Below are positions 9,347-17,641 of a DNA stretch of 46,266 nucleotides, in pieces. The notes beneath the pieces were generated by a model. That model did not search any database. It was not told the DNA's origin and saw only the letters and a program-made list of their open reading frames with translations. A program made the translations under genes and the position numbers. Every line of letters starts with the position of its first letter. Position 1 is the stretch's first letter. Source of the DNA: Ilumatobacteraceae bacterium. Its GTDB lineage: Bacteria; Actinomycetota; Acidimicrobiia; Acidimicrobiales; Ilumatobacteraceae. The stretch spans positions 1 through 46,266 of the forward strand of contig JANYKU010000007.1 of NCBI GenBank assembly GCA_025358075.1. Reading direction: 5' to 3'.

Positions 9347-10080
9347 CCATCAGTGAGTCGGTGATCGACCCGCAGTTCGTCGGTCGCGACGTCGTCGTCG
9401 ACGTGCGCCAGGTGTTCCGCACGTTCGAACAGGAGACCGCACCCGTTCGTGCACTGCGCGGCGCGGATCTCGACATCGGGCGCGGCGAGTTCGTCGCCGT
9501 GATGGGCCCGTCGGGCTGCGGCAAGTCGACGCTGCTCAACATCGTCGCCGGTCTCGACGTGCCCGACGAGGGCGAAGTATCGGTCGCCGGCCAGCCCCTG
9601 GTCGGCAAGACCGAGAGCGAACTGGCGATCATGCGCCGGCAGCACATCGGGATCGTGTTCCAGTTCTTCAACCTGCTCGAAGGGATGACGGCGCTCGAGA
9701 ACGTGCTCATGCCGGCCCTCATCGCCGGCCACAAGCGCAAGATGGCCGAGACCAGGGCCCGAGACCTCCTCGACCTCCTTGGCATCGGCGACAAGGCCAA
9801 GCAGTCACCTGCCGCGCTGTCCGGAGGTCAACGCCAGCGCCTGGCGATCGCCCGCGCCCTGGCCAACGAGCCAACGCTGCTAGTGGCCGACGAGCCGACG
9901 GGAGCGCTCGACTCGGAGGGTGGCGAGGAAGTGCTGGAGTTGTTCACCCGTCTGCACTCCGGAGGCCAGACGATCCTGCTCGTCACTCACGACCAGCCCG
10001 TGGCGGATGCCGCCCAGCGCCTGGTGCGGATGAAGGACGGCCGCGTCGTCGACGACGGCCGCCAGCCCGTCGGCGACTGA
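9343..10080 (+). CDS. ABC transporter ATP-binding protein (LolD/MacB type)
   Basis: This is a complete 245-residue ATPase with Walker A GPSGCGKST, a FQFFNLLEGMTALENV Q-loop region, signature LSGGQRQR, Walker B LLVADEPTGALDS and the switch histidine in LLVTHD. The subfamily pairs with FtsX-type permeases in LolCDE, MacB and FtsEX systems. I chose ATG 9343, which overlaps the cyclase stop and has GGAGG at 9331-9335. It is the only ATPase next to four FtsX permeases in the first 16 kb and probably serves several of them. The arrangement makes cyclase, ATPase and kinase one co-translated unit. Confidence 0.92.
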   Translation: MTISESVIDPQFVGRDVVVDVRQVFRTFEQETAPVRALRGADLDIGRGEFVAVMGPSGCGKSTLLNIVAGLDVPDEGEVSVAGQPLVGKTESELAIMRRQHIGIVFQFFNLLEGMTALENVLMPALIAGHKRKMAETRARDLLDLLGIGDKAKQSPAALSGGQRQRLAIARALANEPTLLVADEPTGALDSEGGEEVLELFTRLHSGGQTILLVTHDQPVADAAQRLVRMKDGRVVDDGRQPVGD

Positions 10081-10123
10081 ACGAATCGTCGTGGAGAGGG
10101 TCGGCACCCGTGATGAGGTCCGG

Positions 10124-12250
10124 ATGAACATCGACGCGCTCACCGTGCCGTCCCTCAAGACCGAGCTCAGCGACCGTCGATCGCTCGGACCCCATGTCGG
10201 TCTCGTGGTCTGCGCGGCCGCGGCGATTGGCGCTGCCGCCGCACTCGTCATTTCCAGCAGCAACGCCACCGACGACCTCATCGTGCTCTCGTGCCTCGCA
10301 CTCGTGTGGGCCGGGGCAGGCATCGTCATCTCGATTCGCCAGCACTGCCCGGCCGCTGGAATCGTGCAAGCGTTCGCCGCCGCAGCAGCAATGGGCGCGT
10401 TGTCATGGAGCCTCAATTCCACGCGGGACCTGCACGGCGCCGGTGGACTGCTTGCCGACGTCGGACAGCGAATGGCGGTCACGATCACGCCTGCACTGGT
10501 GTTCCACTTGCTGATGACACTTCCCGACGGCCGGCTGGCGCGCGCCGGTCACAAGACGCTGGTGTGGATCGGCTACGCCACCGGCATCGCCACCGGTCTG
10601 GCACTGCTTTCCGATCGCAACAGCGTCTTGGTTTGGCCGGCCGTGATGCTGTGGGCCGCGACGCTCACCGCCCTTCCGATCGCCCACGCCAACTACCGCG
10701 CCGCGGGCGTGGTCGACCGTCGTCGCATGCAATGGATCGGCTGGGCATTGGTGGTTGCCGCCGAGGTGGCCGTCGTCAGCGTTGCCTTATCCCTCGTCAC
10801 CGACTGGCCCCACCACGACGGCGAGATCGCGCTTGCCGCCTCCGGACTGCTGCCATTGGCGCTCGCCGCCGGCACCGTGCCGCGGCTCCTGGCCCGCGTC
10901 GATCGTCTGCTGACGCACACTGTCTCGCTCGCCGGTCTGACGGTGCTGATCGTCTCCGCGTACCTGCTCGCCCTCGCCGCGTTCGGACGCAAGCCGAACG
11001 GCAGCGAGCGCTCATTGTTGCTGCTATCGATGCTGGCCGCGGCGGGGGCCGCCCTCGCCTACCAACCGGCTCGCGCCTGGCTGACCGAACGCGCCAACCG
11101 CGTGGTGTACGGCGAGCGCGTCTCGCCGGACGAGGCACTGCGCACGTGGGGCATGCGTCTGACCCGCGCCATTCCGCTCGACGAGTTGCTCCTTCAACTG
11201 GCCGAGACGCTGCGCAAGTCGATGCAGCTACGTAGTGCACAGATCTGGGCCGGCGCCGATGGTCACTACGAGGTTGCCGCGATGGTGCCCCATCGCCAAG
11301 TCGCGCCGTACTCCGTCGGTGACAAGGAGCGAGCAGTGGTCAGCCGGGCCGGAGTGTCGGGCGGTACGTGGCTCGACATCTGGCTACCTGGATTCGTCGC
11401 CCCCGGCGCCACTGCGTCGACACGCGTCGCGCCGATCGCCCACAGCGGCGAACTGCTCGGTCTCATCACTTGTGAACGCGCCTCCGACGCGGCATCGTTC
11501 ACCGACGACGACGACCGCGTGCTCACCGAACTGGCTCGTCAGGTTGGTCTTGCACTGCACAACGTCCAGCTCGACACCGCGCTGCAAGCCTCACTCGACG
11601 AGCTGCGTGAGACCAACGAAGAGCTCCGCGCCTCCCGTGTGCGAATCGTCGCCGCCGGCGATGCCGAGCGACGCAAGGTCGAACGCAACCTGCACGACGG
11701 AGCCCAGCAACACCTCGTCGCGTTGGCGGTCAAGCTACGCCTTGCCAAGGACGCCATCGCCGACGACCCCGCCGACGCCGAGTCGATGATCGACGAGGTC
11801 CGCCGCGACCTGCAGGATGCAATCGCCGAGCTGCGCGCTCTGGCCCACGGCATCTTCCCGCCACTGTTGATGTCGGGTGGGCTCGGCGAGGCGTTGCCCG
11901 CCGCGGCCGCTTGCGCCGCCTTGCCGACCGCCGCGGAGATCGTGGTCGGTCGGCACAACACCGAGGTGGAGGCGGCCGTGTACTTCTGCTGCATGGAGGC
12001 GCTGCAGAACGCAGGCAAGCATGCTGGGGCCAACGCCTCTGCGGTCGTCAAGGTGTGGGAAACGGATCGGGCGTTGCACTGGGAGGTCGCCGACGACGGT
12101 CCCGGTTTCGACCCGGTCTCCACCGCCGGCGCCGGCCACGGTTTCGTCAACATGCGCGACCGCATGGGATCGTTCGGTGGAACGATCGAGGTGGTCAGCG
12201 CGGTCGGCAGCGGCACGACGATTCGCGGTCACGTTCCCCTCGACAGCTGA
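10124..12250 (+). CDS. NarL-family sensor histidine kinase
   Basis: From ATG 10124 the protein has 708 residues; GAGG at 10115-10118 supports this start over a GTG at 10091. The N-terminal third carries about eight hydrophobic segments. A GAF-like domain follows from about residue 350 (SMQLRSAQIWAG). A coiled linker leads to a HisKA_3 domain with the phospho-accepting His524 in RNLHDGAQQHL. The ATPase domain has EALQNAGKHA (N box), DDGPGFD (G1) and GHGFVNMRDRMG (G2). This is the NarX/LiaS/DesK type that phosphorylates NarL-type regulators. Candidate partners are the cyclase regulator at 8000, the NarL regulator at 15736 and the receiver-only protein at 15272. It is the last gene of the plus-strand operon. 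Confidence 0.9.
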   Translation: MNIDALTVPSLKTELSDRRSLGPHVGLVVCAAAAIGAAAALVISSSNATDDLIVLSCLALVWAGAGIVISIRQHCPAAGIVQAFAAAAAMGALSWSLNSTRDLHGAGGLLADVGQRMAVTITPALVFHLLMTLPDGRLARAGHKTLVWIGYATGIATGLALLSDRNSVLVWPAVMLWAATLTALPIAHANYRAAGVVDRRRMQWIGWALVVAAEVAVVSVALSLVTDWPHHDGEIALAASGLLPLALAAGTVPRLLARVDRLLTHTVSLAGLTVLIVSAYLLALAAFGRKPNGSERSLLLLSMLAAAGAALAYQPARAWLTERANRVVYGERVSPDEALRTWGMRLTRAIPLDELLLQLAETLRKSMQLRSAQIWAGADGHYEVAAMVPHRQVAPYSVGDKERAVVSRAGVSGGTWLDIWLPGFVAPGATASTRVAPIAHSGELLGLITCERASDAASFTDDDDRVLTELARQVGLALHNVQLDTALQASLDELRETNEELRASRVRIVAAGDAERRKVERNLHDGAQQHLVALAVKLRLAKDAIADDPADAESMIDEVRRDLQDAIAELRALAHGIFPPLLMSGGLGEALPAAAACAALPTAAEIVVGRHNTEVEAAVYFCCMEALQNAGKHAGANASAVVKVWETDRALHWEVADDGPGFDPVSTAGAGHGFVNMRDRMGSFGGTIEVVSAVGSGTTIRGHVPLDS

Positions 12251-12273
12251 TCCGCGACGGCGCACATCGTTCG

Positions 12274-12318
12274 TGTGGAGTGTTTCGACGTACCCAGGTC
12301 GGCGTCAACAACTCCACA
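12274..12318. repeat. Dispersed 45-bp imperfect palindrome, copy A
   Basis: The ends are perfect 8-bp inverted repeats, TGTGGAGT and ACTCCACA, and the centre carries CGTACCCAGGT. The same ends and centre occur at 43494-43538 and, truncated, at 43546-43580. Internal positions also pair partially, so it could fold as a long hairpin. It lies between the kinase and a small plus-strand gene. Immediately after it, CTCCACAG-GG-CTGTGGAG at 12312-12329 forms a second perfect inverted repeat that reuses the right end. Confidence 0.65.
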
Positions 12319-12372
12319 GGGCTGTGGAGACCGGGAGATCGGCACTGAGGATCGGTCGTAAACTGTCTGGCG

Positions 12373-12753
12373 ATGCCCGCTCTCATCTGGTTGACCGAGC
12401 CGGAAGCGCACGACTTCCCTGCGGCGCTCGACTTCCTCGCGCTCGTGATGGACGAGGCGATCGCCAAGAAGACCGTCAGGGCTCTACAACGAGCGGCAAC
12501 GGTGTCGAAGAAGGCCAAAGACGTCCTCAGGGCATCCGGCCTCAGCGCCCTCGGGCAGGACAACGTCCATGTCCGCAACGATCTTCGCAAGGTGCACAAC
12601 GGCAATCCGCTCTCGCCGGTACTTCTCGTCCGCGGAGACGCTGCCGCCGGCAGACCGCTGTTGATCGCCGATGGCTACCACCGGGTGTGTGCCGCTCACT
12701 TGCTCGACGAGGATGCCGAGATCCCTTGTCGACTCGTCTCGCTACCGGCCTAG
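12373..12753 (+). CDS. Conserved small protein of unknown function
   Basis: This 126-residue protein has the patterns KVHNGNPLSPVLLVRG and RPLLIADGYHRVCAAH, which resemble a ParB/sulfiredoxin-like nuclease fold core (the DGYHR segment is the comparable motif). Similar stand-alone proteins starting MPxLIWLT are common in actinobacteria without assigned function. It is separated from the kinase by the palindromic repeat and so is probably transcribed on its own. The function is unknown to me. Confidence 0.75.
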   Translation: MPALIWLTEPEAHDFPAALDFLALVMDEAIAKKTVRALQRAATVSKKAKDVLRASGLSALGQDNVHVRNDLRKVHNGNPLSPVLLVRGDAAAGRPLLIADGYHRVCAAHLLDEDAEIPCRLVSLPA

Positions 12754-12785
12754 TCGCTGGCCGAGCAGCGATTGACGATACGTCA
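12754..12785. terminator. Two small hairpins between convergent genes
   Basis: TCGCTG-N6-CAGCGA (12754-12771) starts at the base after the plus-strand stop, and TGACG-ATA-CGTCA (12773-12785) follows. The minus-strand permease ends at 12813. There is no T tract, so this is a weak bidirectional terminator candidate. Confidence 0.3.
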
Positions 12786-12812
12786 GGGTGAGGTCATGCT
12801 CAGCCGCGCAGG

Positions 12813-15266
12813 TCACTCTGAATGCAGTTGAACCGCCGGTGATCGGCGGGTGACCCAGCCGGTCGCGGCGATCGCCACGCTCGCGGCGATGACCAGAGCG
12901 ACGAGTGGCGCCGACACGGTCGGCAACCACGCCATCACCGGGCCGGCCGGGATCGAGATGCGACGGGCGACGACTCTCCAGATCCACCGGCCGAGCACGA
13001 GGCCGACGGGGACACCGACCACGACGCACCCGATTCCGATCGCCAAACCTGCGGCGACACCAACACGACGGCGCTGCCGCTTCGTGAGGCCCAACGCGCC
13101 CAGCACCGCCAGGTCCCTCGCATGTCGTTGTAGCAAGCTGACGAGAGCGTGGATGAGCGACGCCAACGCCAGCGCACCGACGAGTGCGGCAATCAACCAA
13201 GGAGCAAACCGCAGTCGCTGCAGGTTGGCGAGATCCGTTTGCGGCTGGGCGAGGCGCGCCGATCCGGGGAAGTCGTGGAACACCGAGTCGATTGCCGCCT
13301 GGCGATCGACCGACGGGTCGAAGCGAATGACGATCGACTGCGACACTTGGCCGATGTCGAGGCCAAGGGCGAGATCAGGGTGGAGCACAACACCTTCGCC
13401 GGCGTTCGAGGTGGAAGTCGCCGGGTCGTTGAGCACGGCGATACCCGTGATGGTGACCTTCTTGTCGAGTGACGACAGCGCCGCCGAGGTAATCTCGATG
13501 GTGTCACCGATCCCCTTATGCAGACGCCGGGCGGTCGCCGCGCCGAGCGCCGCTTCGTCTGCCCTCGCAGGGGCTCTCCCGCTGGCCATCACCGTCTCGG
13601 GATGACCGCGATACGGCAAGAGCGAGATGTACGGGACTATTGCTCCGTCGACCTTCGCGGTGTTGGAATCCTCCAAGAAGCCGGCCACATCGGCCACATT
13701 CGGATTGCGGGAAACCGTATCGATGCCAACCTGTGCCGCGCTCTGATCGGAATATTGACCGACCGCAACGTCCCACCACGCCCCGTAGTTGACCGGGTGG
13801 CGAACAACGGCATCGAAGCTGTTGATCAACGCACCGGCGACGATTGCCCCGGCGACGGCGACCGCCCCAACGGCGACCGCCAACCGCGGCGACCCGCCCC
13901 GCACGAAGTTCAGCGCCGCCCGCGGCACAGCGCCGAGCGGCATCGTCGACGCAGTCCGGTCGACACGAACCGGCCGTCGTGCCGACCGGGCCGCGAGGGC
14001 GCCAGCCACCACCGCAACGGCGATGAAGAGCACCGGTACGGCGACGAGCACAACGCCGAGGACGGACCAATCGAAGCGGATCGGGTGGCTGTACTCGAGG
14101 CGCCGAGCAATACCGAGCGGTCCGACCGGTGACATCGTGATGATCGTCGCGATTGCCAGAGCGGTAGCGATCAGTCCGACCACGAGCGCGCGGATGATCC
14201 CAGCCACCATCAGCCAACCGCGGGTGAGGCCGAGAGCAGAGAGCGCCGCGCCCTCGCCCAGTTCGCCGCGCAGTTGGCGGGCGAGCGTGAGACCAACGAA
14301 GACCACGACGGCGATCAGGCCGATGGCAGCGGAGATGAGCACGGCCTGACGCTCGGCCTCGACCACTCGCTCGATCGACGACACGTCGAAATCGTTGACG
14401 GTGTCAGACGGGGCGATGGACCAGCCCTGTGAGTGCTCCTTGATTGCGGCCGTGAACGTCTTCGATCCCCCCGGTCCGTCCTTCAGCCTGACGCCGACGG
14501 CGTACCCGTACATCGCCAAGCCGTCACCGTGTGCAGCGACCCAACCGGGCCCGGCGTACAAACCGTCGGGTAGATACTCCCCCGTCAGGTCAGCGCCCGC
14601 CGCTGTCTGGACGTCTTTCCCGGTCCGGACGATGCCGACCACCCTGCTCTCGAAGGGATCGGTCTGAGGGGCAAAGCCTTGAGCCGTCGCCGCATCTAGG
14701 TCTTCCTGCTTCCAGGAGGCAAGCCGGATCTTGTCGCCGGCGTGAATGTGACCGGCACGAGCCGCGAGCTCACCGATGACCACCTCGTCGGCAGCGTTCT
14801 GGTCGGCGAAGCGCCCGGCGACGAGGATCGACCGCTCGACTGCGCCGACCCTGTCCGGGGATCCCACCGCTTGGACGAGCACACCACGACCCCACCCGTT
14901 CTTGGCCGAGCTGTCGAGCACGCCGACGACCAGCGTGCCCACCGTTGTCCAACCCTCGACGCCCGGCAACGGGGCCACCACTTCCGTCGCGAAGCGCCGT
15001 GCCGCCTCGTTGCCAACGCAACGCTCGACGAGTTGCGTAAAAGACATGTCGTCCGGGTTCCCGGCCTCGGGTGGACATCCCTGCACCACGAGATCGTACG
15101 ACCGGCTGCGATTGGTGCTCCGCTGCACCGCACCGTCCGCGCGGCGCGCCGCTTGGAAGGCCGCTCCGACGATGCCGACCGAAAGCCCAGCCAGCACGGC
15201 AAGGGCAATCGTCGCGCCAATGCGCCGCCGCAGGACGGACCGTACCCACAGAGCGACGGCGCTCAC
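12813..15266 (-). CDS. FtsX/MacB-type ABC transporter permease 4
   Basis: From GTG 15266 this permease has 817 residues; the start falls 5 nt after the stop of the receiver gene. Upstream in-frame codons to 15377 overlap that gene and are rejected. It has an N-terminal membrane segment after SVLRRRIG, then QAARRADGA. A long extracytoplasmic domain, a central membrane group around residues 320-440, a second extracytoplasmic domain and C-terminal membrane segments after RHARDLAVLGALGLTKRQ follow. It is more divergent than permeases 1-3 and is co-transcribed with two response-regulator proteins. No dedicated ATPase is adjacent, so it may borrow the one at 9343. Confidence 0.85.
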   Translation of the reverse strand: MSAVALWVRSVLRRRIGATIALAVLAGLSVGIVGAAFQAARRADGAVQRSTNRSRSYDLVVQGCPPEAGNPDDMSFTQLVERCVGNEAARRFATEVVAPLPGVEGWTTVGTLVVGVLDSSAKNGWGRGVLVQAVGSPDRVGAVERSILVAGRFADQNAADEVVIGELAARAGHIHAGDKIRLASWKQEDLDAATAQGFAPQTDPFESRVVGIVRTGKDVQTAAGADLTGEYLPDGLYAGPGWVAAHGDGLAMYGYAVGVRLKDGPGGSKTFTAAIKEHSQGWSIAPSDTVNDFDVSSIERVVEAERQAVLISAAIGLIAVVVFVGLTLARQLRGELGEGAALSALGLTRGWLMVAGIIRALVVGLIATALAIATIITMSPVGPLGIARRLEYSHPIRFDWSVLGVVLVAVPVLFIAVAVVAGALAARSARRPVRVDRTASTMPLGAVPRAALNFVRGGSPRLAVAVGAVAVAGAIVAGALINSFDAVVRHPVNYGAWWDVAVGQYSDQSAAQVGIDTVSRNPNVADVAGFLEDSNTAKVDGAIVPYISLLPYRGHPETVMASGRAPARADEAALGAATARRLHKGIGDTIEITSAALSSLDKKVTITGIAVLNDPATSTSNAGEGVVLHPDLALGLDIGQVSQSIVIRFDPSVDRQAAIDSVFHDFPGSARLAQPQTDLANLQRLRFAPWLIAALVGALALASLIHALVSLLQRHARDLAVLGALGLTKRQRRRVGVAAGLAIGIGCVVVGVPVGLVLGRWIWRVVARRISIPAGPVMAWLPTVSAPLVALVIAASVAIAATGWVTRRSPAVQLHSE

Positions 15267-15271
15267 GGCCG

Positions 15272-15700
15272 TCAGGCCAAGCGCCCGAGCCAGGCCGGGT
15301 CGCCACCAGATTCCCAGAGACGCCGCAAGACCCGTGGTGACAGTTCGTCCTTGTTGACGTACGCCATCGCCCCGCACGCGCGGGCAGCCGGGGGCATGTC
15401 GGCCTCGGTGTACGTGGAGACGAGGATCACGAAGATCTCCGGATGAGCGGTCGTGATGATCTTCGTCGCTGCCAACCCATCCATCGCACCCATGTTGATG
15501 TCCATCAACACGACACTCGGGCGGATCGTCTCGACGAGCTGAACCGCTTCCTCGCCCGACATCGCCTCGGCGACAACCTCGAACCCGGGCACGCGAGCAA
15601 TGACGGCTCGAGCCGCGGCGCGAAAAGGCGGCTGGTCGTCAACGACCAGGACCTGCACGACATCGGGGTCTGCGCCCACCGGACCGCGCGGCTGCTCCAT
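15272..15700 (-). CDS. Receiver-only response regulator
   Basis: This 142-residue protein is a single CheY-like receiver with acidic pair D21/D22, phospho-acceptor D67 (VVLMDINMG) and conserved K118 (YVNKDE). No output domain follows. I chose the ATG at 15700 because GGAGG lies 8 nt upstream; an ATG at 15715 is in frame but overlaps that ribosome site. It lies between a NarL regulator and an FtsX permease. It may compete for phosphoryl groups from the kinase at 10124 or act on the permease; both ideas are inference. Confidence 0.85.
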   Translation of the reverse strand: MEQPRGPVGADPDVVQVLVVDDQPPFRAAARAVIARVPGFEVVAEAMSGEEAVQLVETIRPSVVLMDINMGAMDGLAATKIITTAHPEIFVILVSTYTEADMPPAARACGAMAYVNKDELSPRVLRRLWESGGDPAWLGRLA

Positions 15701-15735
15701 CAGAAGAACCTCCATGACCTCGTCATGGTCGCATC

Positions 15736-16449
15736 TCAGCCGCGTCCCGGGAACCGTGCTGATACGTCGTCGGGGGTGTGGCCTGTATCCCCTTCGGTGA
15801 GGTACAGAAGAACCGCGGCCACCCGTCGGTTCACATCTCGCTCTTCGGTGAGGTGCAGTTTCGAGAAGATCGAATTGATGTGCTTTTCGACTGCTCGCTC
15901 GGAGAGCACCAGTCCGGCGGCGACCGCGGCGTTCGACTTGCCCTGGGCCATTTCACCCAACACTTCGCGTTCTCGTGGCGTGAGGAAGTCGAGCGGAGCC
16001 TTCGTCCGTCGGCTCGATGAGGCGACGAGTTGCTCGACCACCTTGGGATCGATGACCGCTCCGCCGCCATGGACGACGCGGATGGCATCGACGAGATCAT
16101 CGACGTCGGCGACACGGTCCTTCAAGAGGTAACCGCGGCGCTCGGATCCCTGGGACAGCAGCGCCAGTGCGTAAGCAGGCGAGACGTACTGGCTGAGGAC
16201 GATCACACCGATCTTCGGGTGGCTGACCCGAAGCGCGGCTGCGGCACGTATTCCTTCGTCGGTACCTGTTGGCGGCATTCGGATGTCGGTGACGACCACG
16301 TCGGGCTCGGCGTCGTCGACGAGCGCCAGCAACTCGTCGTAGTTGGCCGCGGTACCGACGAGCTCGAAGTCAGCCGTCGAGGCGATGAGACGCGCCAAGC
16401 CGTCACGCAGCAGCGCGTTGTCCTCGGCAATCGCAACGCGTATGGGCAC
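15736..16449 (-). CDS. NarL/FixJ-type response regulator
   Basis: This 237-residue protein has a receiver (E9/D10, phospho-acceptor D55 in VVVTDIRMPP, K in YLLKDR). A complete LuxR/GerE helix-turn-helix follows at about 155-215 (LTPREREVLGEMAQGKSNAA, then SERAVEKHINSIFSKL). The receiver shares long identities with the cyclase regulator at 8000, including DIRMPP and IVLSQY, so the two are paralogues that may answer the same kinase. The start is GTG 16449 with no Shine-Dalgarno. It is the first gene of a three-gene minus-strand unit with the receiver-only protein and permease 4. Confidence 0.9.
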   Translation of the reverse strand: MPIRVAIAEDNALLRDGLARLIASTADFELVGTAANYDELLALVDDAEPDVVVTDIRMPPTGTDEGIRAAAALRVSHPKIGVIVLSQYVSPAYALALLSQGSERRGYLLKDRVADVDDLVDAIRVVHGGGAVIDPKVVEQLVASSSRRTKAPLDFLTPREREVLGEMAQGKSNAAVAAGLVLSERAVEKHINSIFSKLHLTEERDVNRRVAAVLLYLTEGDTGHTPDDVSARFPGRG

Positions 16450-16455
16450 GGCCCG

Positions 16456-16461
16456 ATCCTA
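16456..16461 (-). promoter_or_regulatory. Candidate -10 element for leaderless NarL regulator mRNA
   Basis: On the minus strand TAGGAT ends 6 nt before the GTG start at 16449, the spacing expected if transcription begins at the start codon. No convincing -35 is seen. This also explains the missing ribosome binding site. Confidence 0.4.
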
Positions 16462-16494
16462 CGCGTGCAGCCGAGGTGGCGACGTTGACCCAGA

Positions 16495-17634
16495 TCAGTG
16501 ATCGTGTTCGGCGCGGTGGCGCGCCAGCGGGTCGTCGGCGAAGTCGCCACGCGGGTCACGCCACACGGTGTGCACGTGGTTCGCGTCGCGGGCGGAGTTG
16601 TCGTACTCGGCGAGCAGGATCGGGCTGTGCAGCCGGTAGTAGTGCGGCTGGCCGGGATCCAACCCACCCGCCCACAACAGATGCACGTCGTCGAGCGCGG
16701 CGCCGGCAAACTTGGTGGCCTCCTCATCGGCCAGGTCTTCTGGAAGGCGATCGACGTAGAGCCGCAGCAGCGCGTCGAGCATGTCGCGCTGAGGTGCGTC
16801 CATCCCCTTCGCCGCCAACCCCTTCGGTCGATGCGTGAACGACATCGCCTCGAGATCGGCCGCGCCGACACCCGTGCTGGCATCCAATCGCTCCTGCGCC
16901 TGCTGCAGCATGGCTCCGATCTCGCCATCGAATTGTTTTCGCCAGATGCGAGTCAACGCAATGGGCTGGTCACCGTCGGTCAACGAGGCCCGGTTGGCAC
17001 CAACCAGATCGGTAGGCGCACGCGGGCTGACGATGGCCACATGGCGTTGCTCGCCGGTGAGCGAACGGGTCAGCTCGCGGGCGAGATCTTCGACACCGGC
17101 AAGTGGCCGGAGGGGATGCGGACCCAACAGTGGCGAGCTGGCCGGATCAGCACCGAGGAACAGCGGAGTCGTCGCGCTGAGCGCGCCGTCGATGACGGTG
17201 AAGTTCAACGACACGTGATGCCCACCGAGACGCCAACTCCACGCACCGGTCGGCGACGGCGTGCCGAACACCCGCACGAAGTACATCAACGGATCGCGAC
17301 CGCGCCGCCGCTCGAACGAAGCGGTGAAGCCTTCGAGCTGATCGAGCACGTTCTCGAGGCTCATGATGGTCGACGCCGTCACGTATCCCGCCGTCGACAG
17401 CCCACTGGCCACGAGCCGGAACACCAGTCGATGTTGCGGCTGGGTCATGGCCGCCAGCGTGAGGCCGCCGTGATCGGTGGGCGTGTAGAACCACCGTCGC
17501 CGCTCGTCATCGGACGGGAACGGCCACACGGCGATCGCCCGCTGCCCGTCGTCGAGCGAGTCGACGAGGCGCATTGCCTCCTCAGCCATCTTCGCGGCCA
17601 CACGCGCCCGGCCTGGCGTTGTCGTTTCATGCAT
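16495..17634 (-). CDS. DUF3500 family protein
   Basis: This complete 379-residue protein carries DUF3500 hallmarks: an early WPF and WFYTP, a GWRLGGHH-like segment (here WRLGGHHVSLNFT), and a C-terminal YYRLHSP, EYDNSARDANHVHTVWRD and PRGDF. DUF3500 proteins have no established reaction. ATG 17634 has GGGGAG 10 nt upstream and begins 7 nt after the stop of the monooxygenase, so it is the third gene of an operon with the PPOX protein and the FAD monooxygenase. Confidence 0.88.
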   Translation of the reverse strand: MHETTTPGRARVAAKMAEEAMRLVDSLDDGQRAIAVWPFPSDDERRRWFYTPTDHGGLTLAAMTQPQHRLVFRLVASGLSTAGYVTASTIMSLENVLDQLEGFTASFERRRGRDPLMYFVRVFGTPSPTGAWSWRLGGHHVSLNFTVIDGALSATTPLFLGADPASSPLLGPHPLRPLAGVEDLARELTRSLTGEQRHVAIVSPRAPTDLVGANRASLTDGDQPIALTRIWRKQFDGEIGAMLQQAQERLDASTGVGAADLEAMSFTHRPKGLAAKGMDAPQRDMLDALLRLYVDRLPEDLADEEATKFAGAALDDVHLLWAGGLDPGQPHYYRLHSPILLAEYDNSARDANHVHTVWRDPRGDFADDPLARHRAEHDH

Positions 17635-17641
17635 CAGACGT

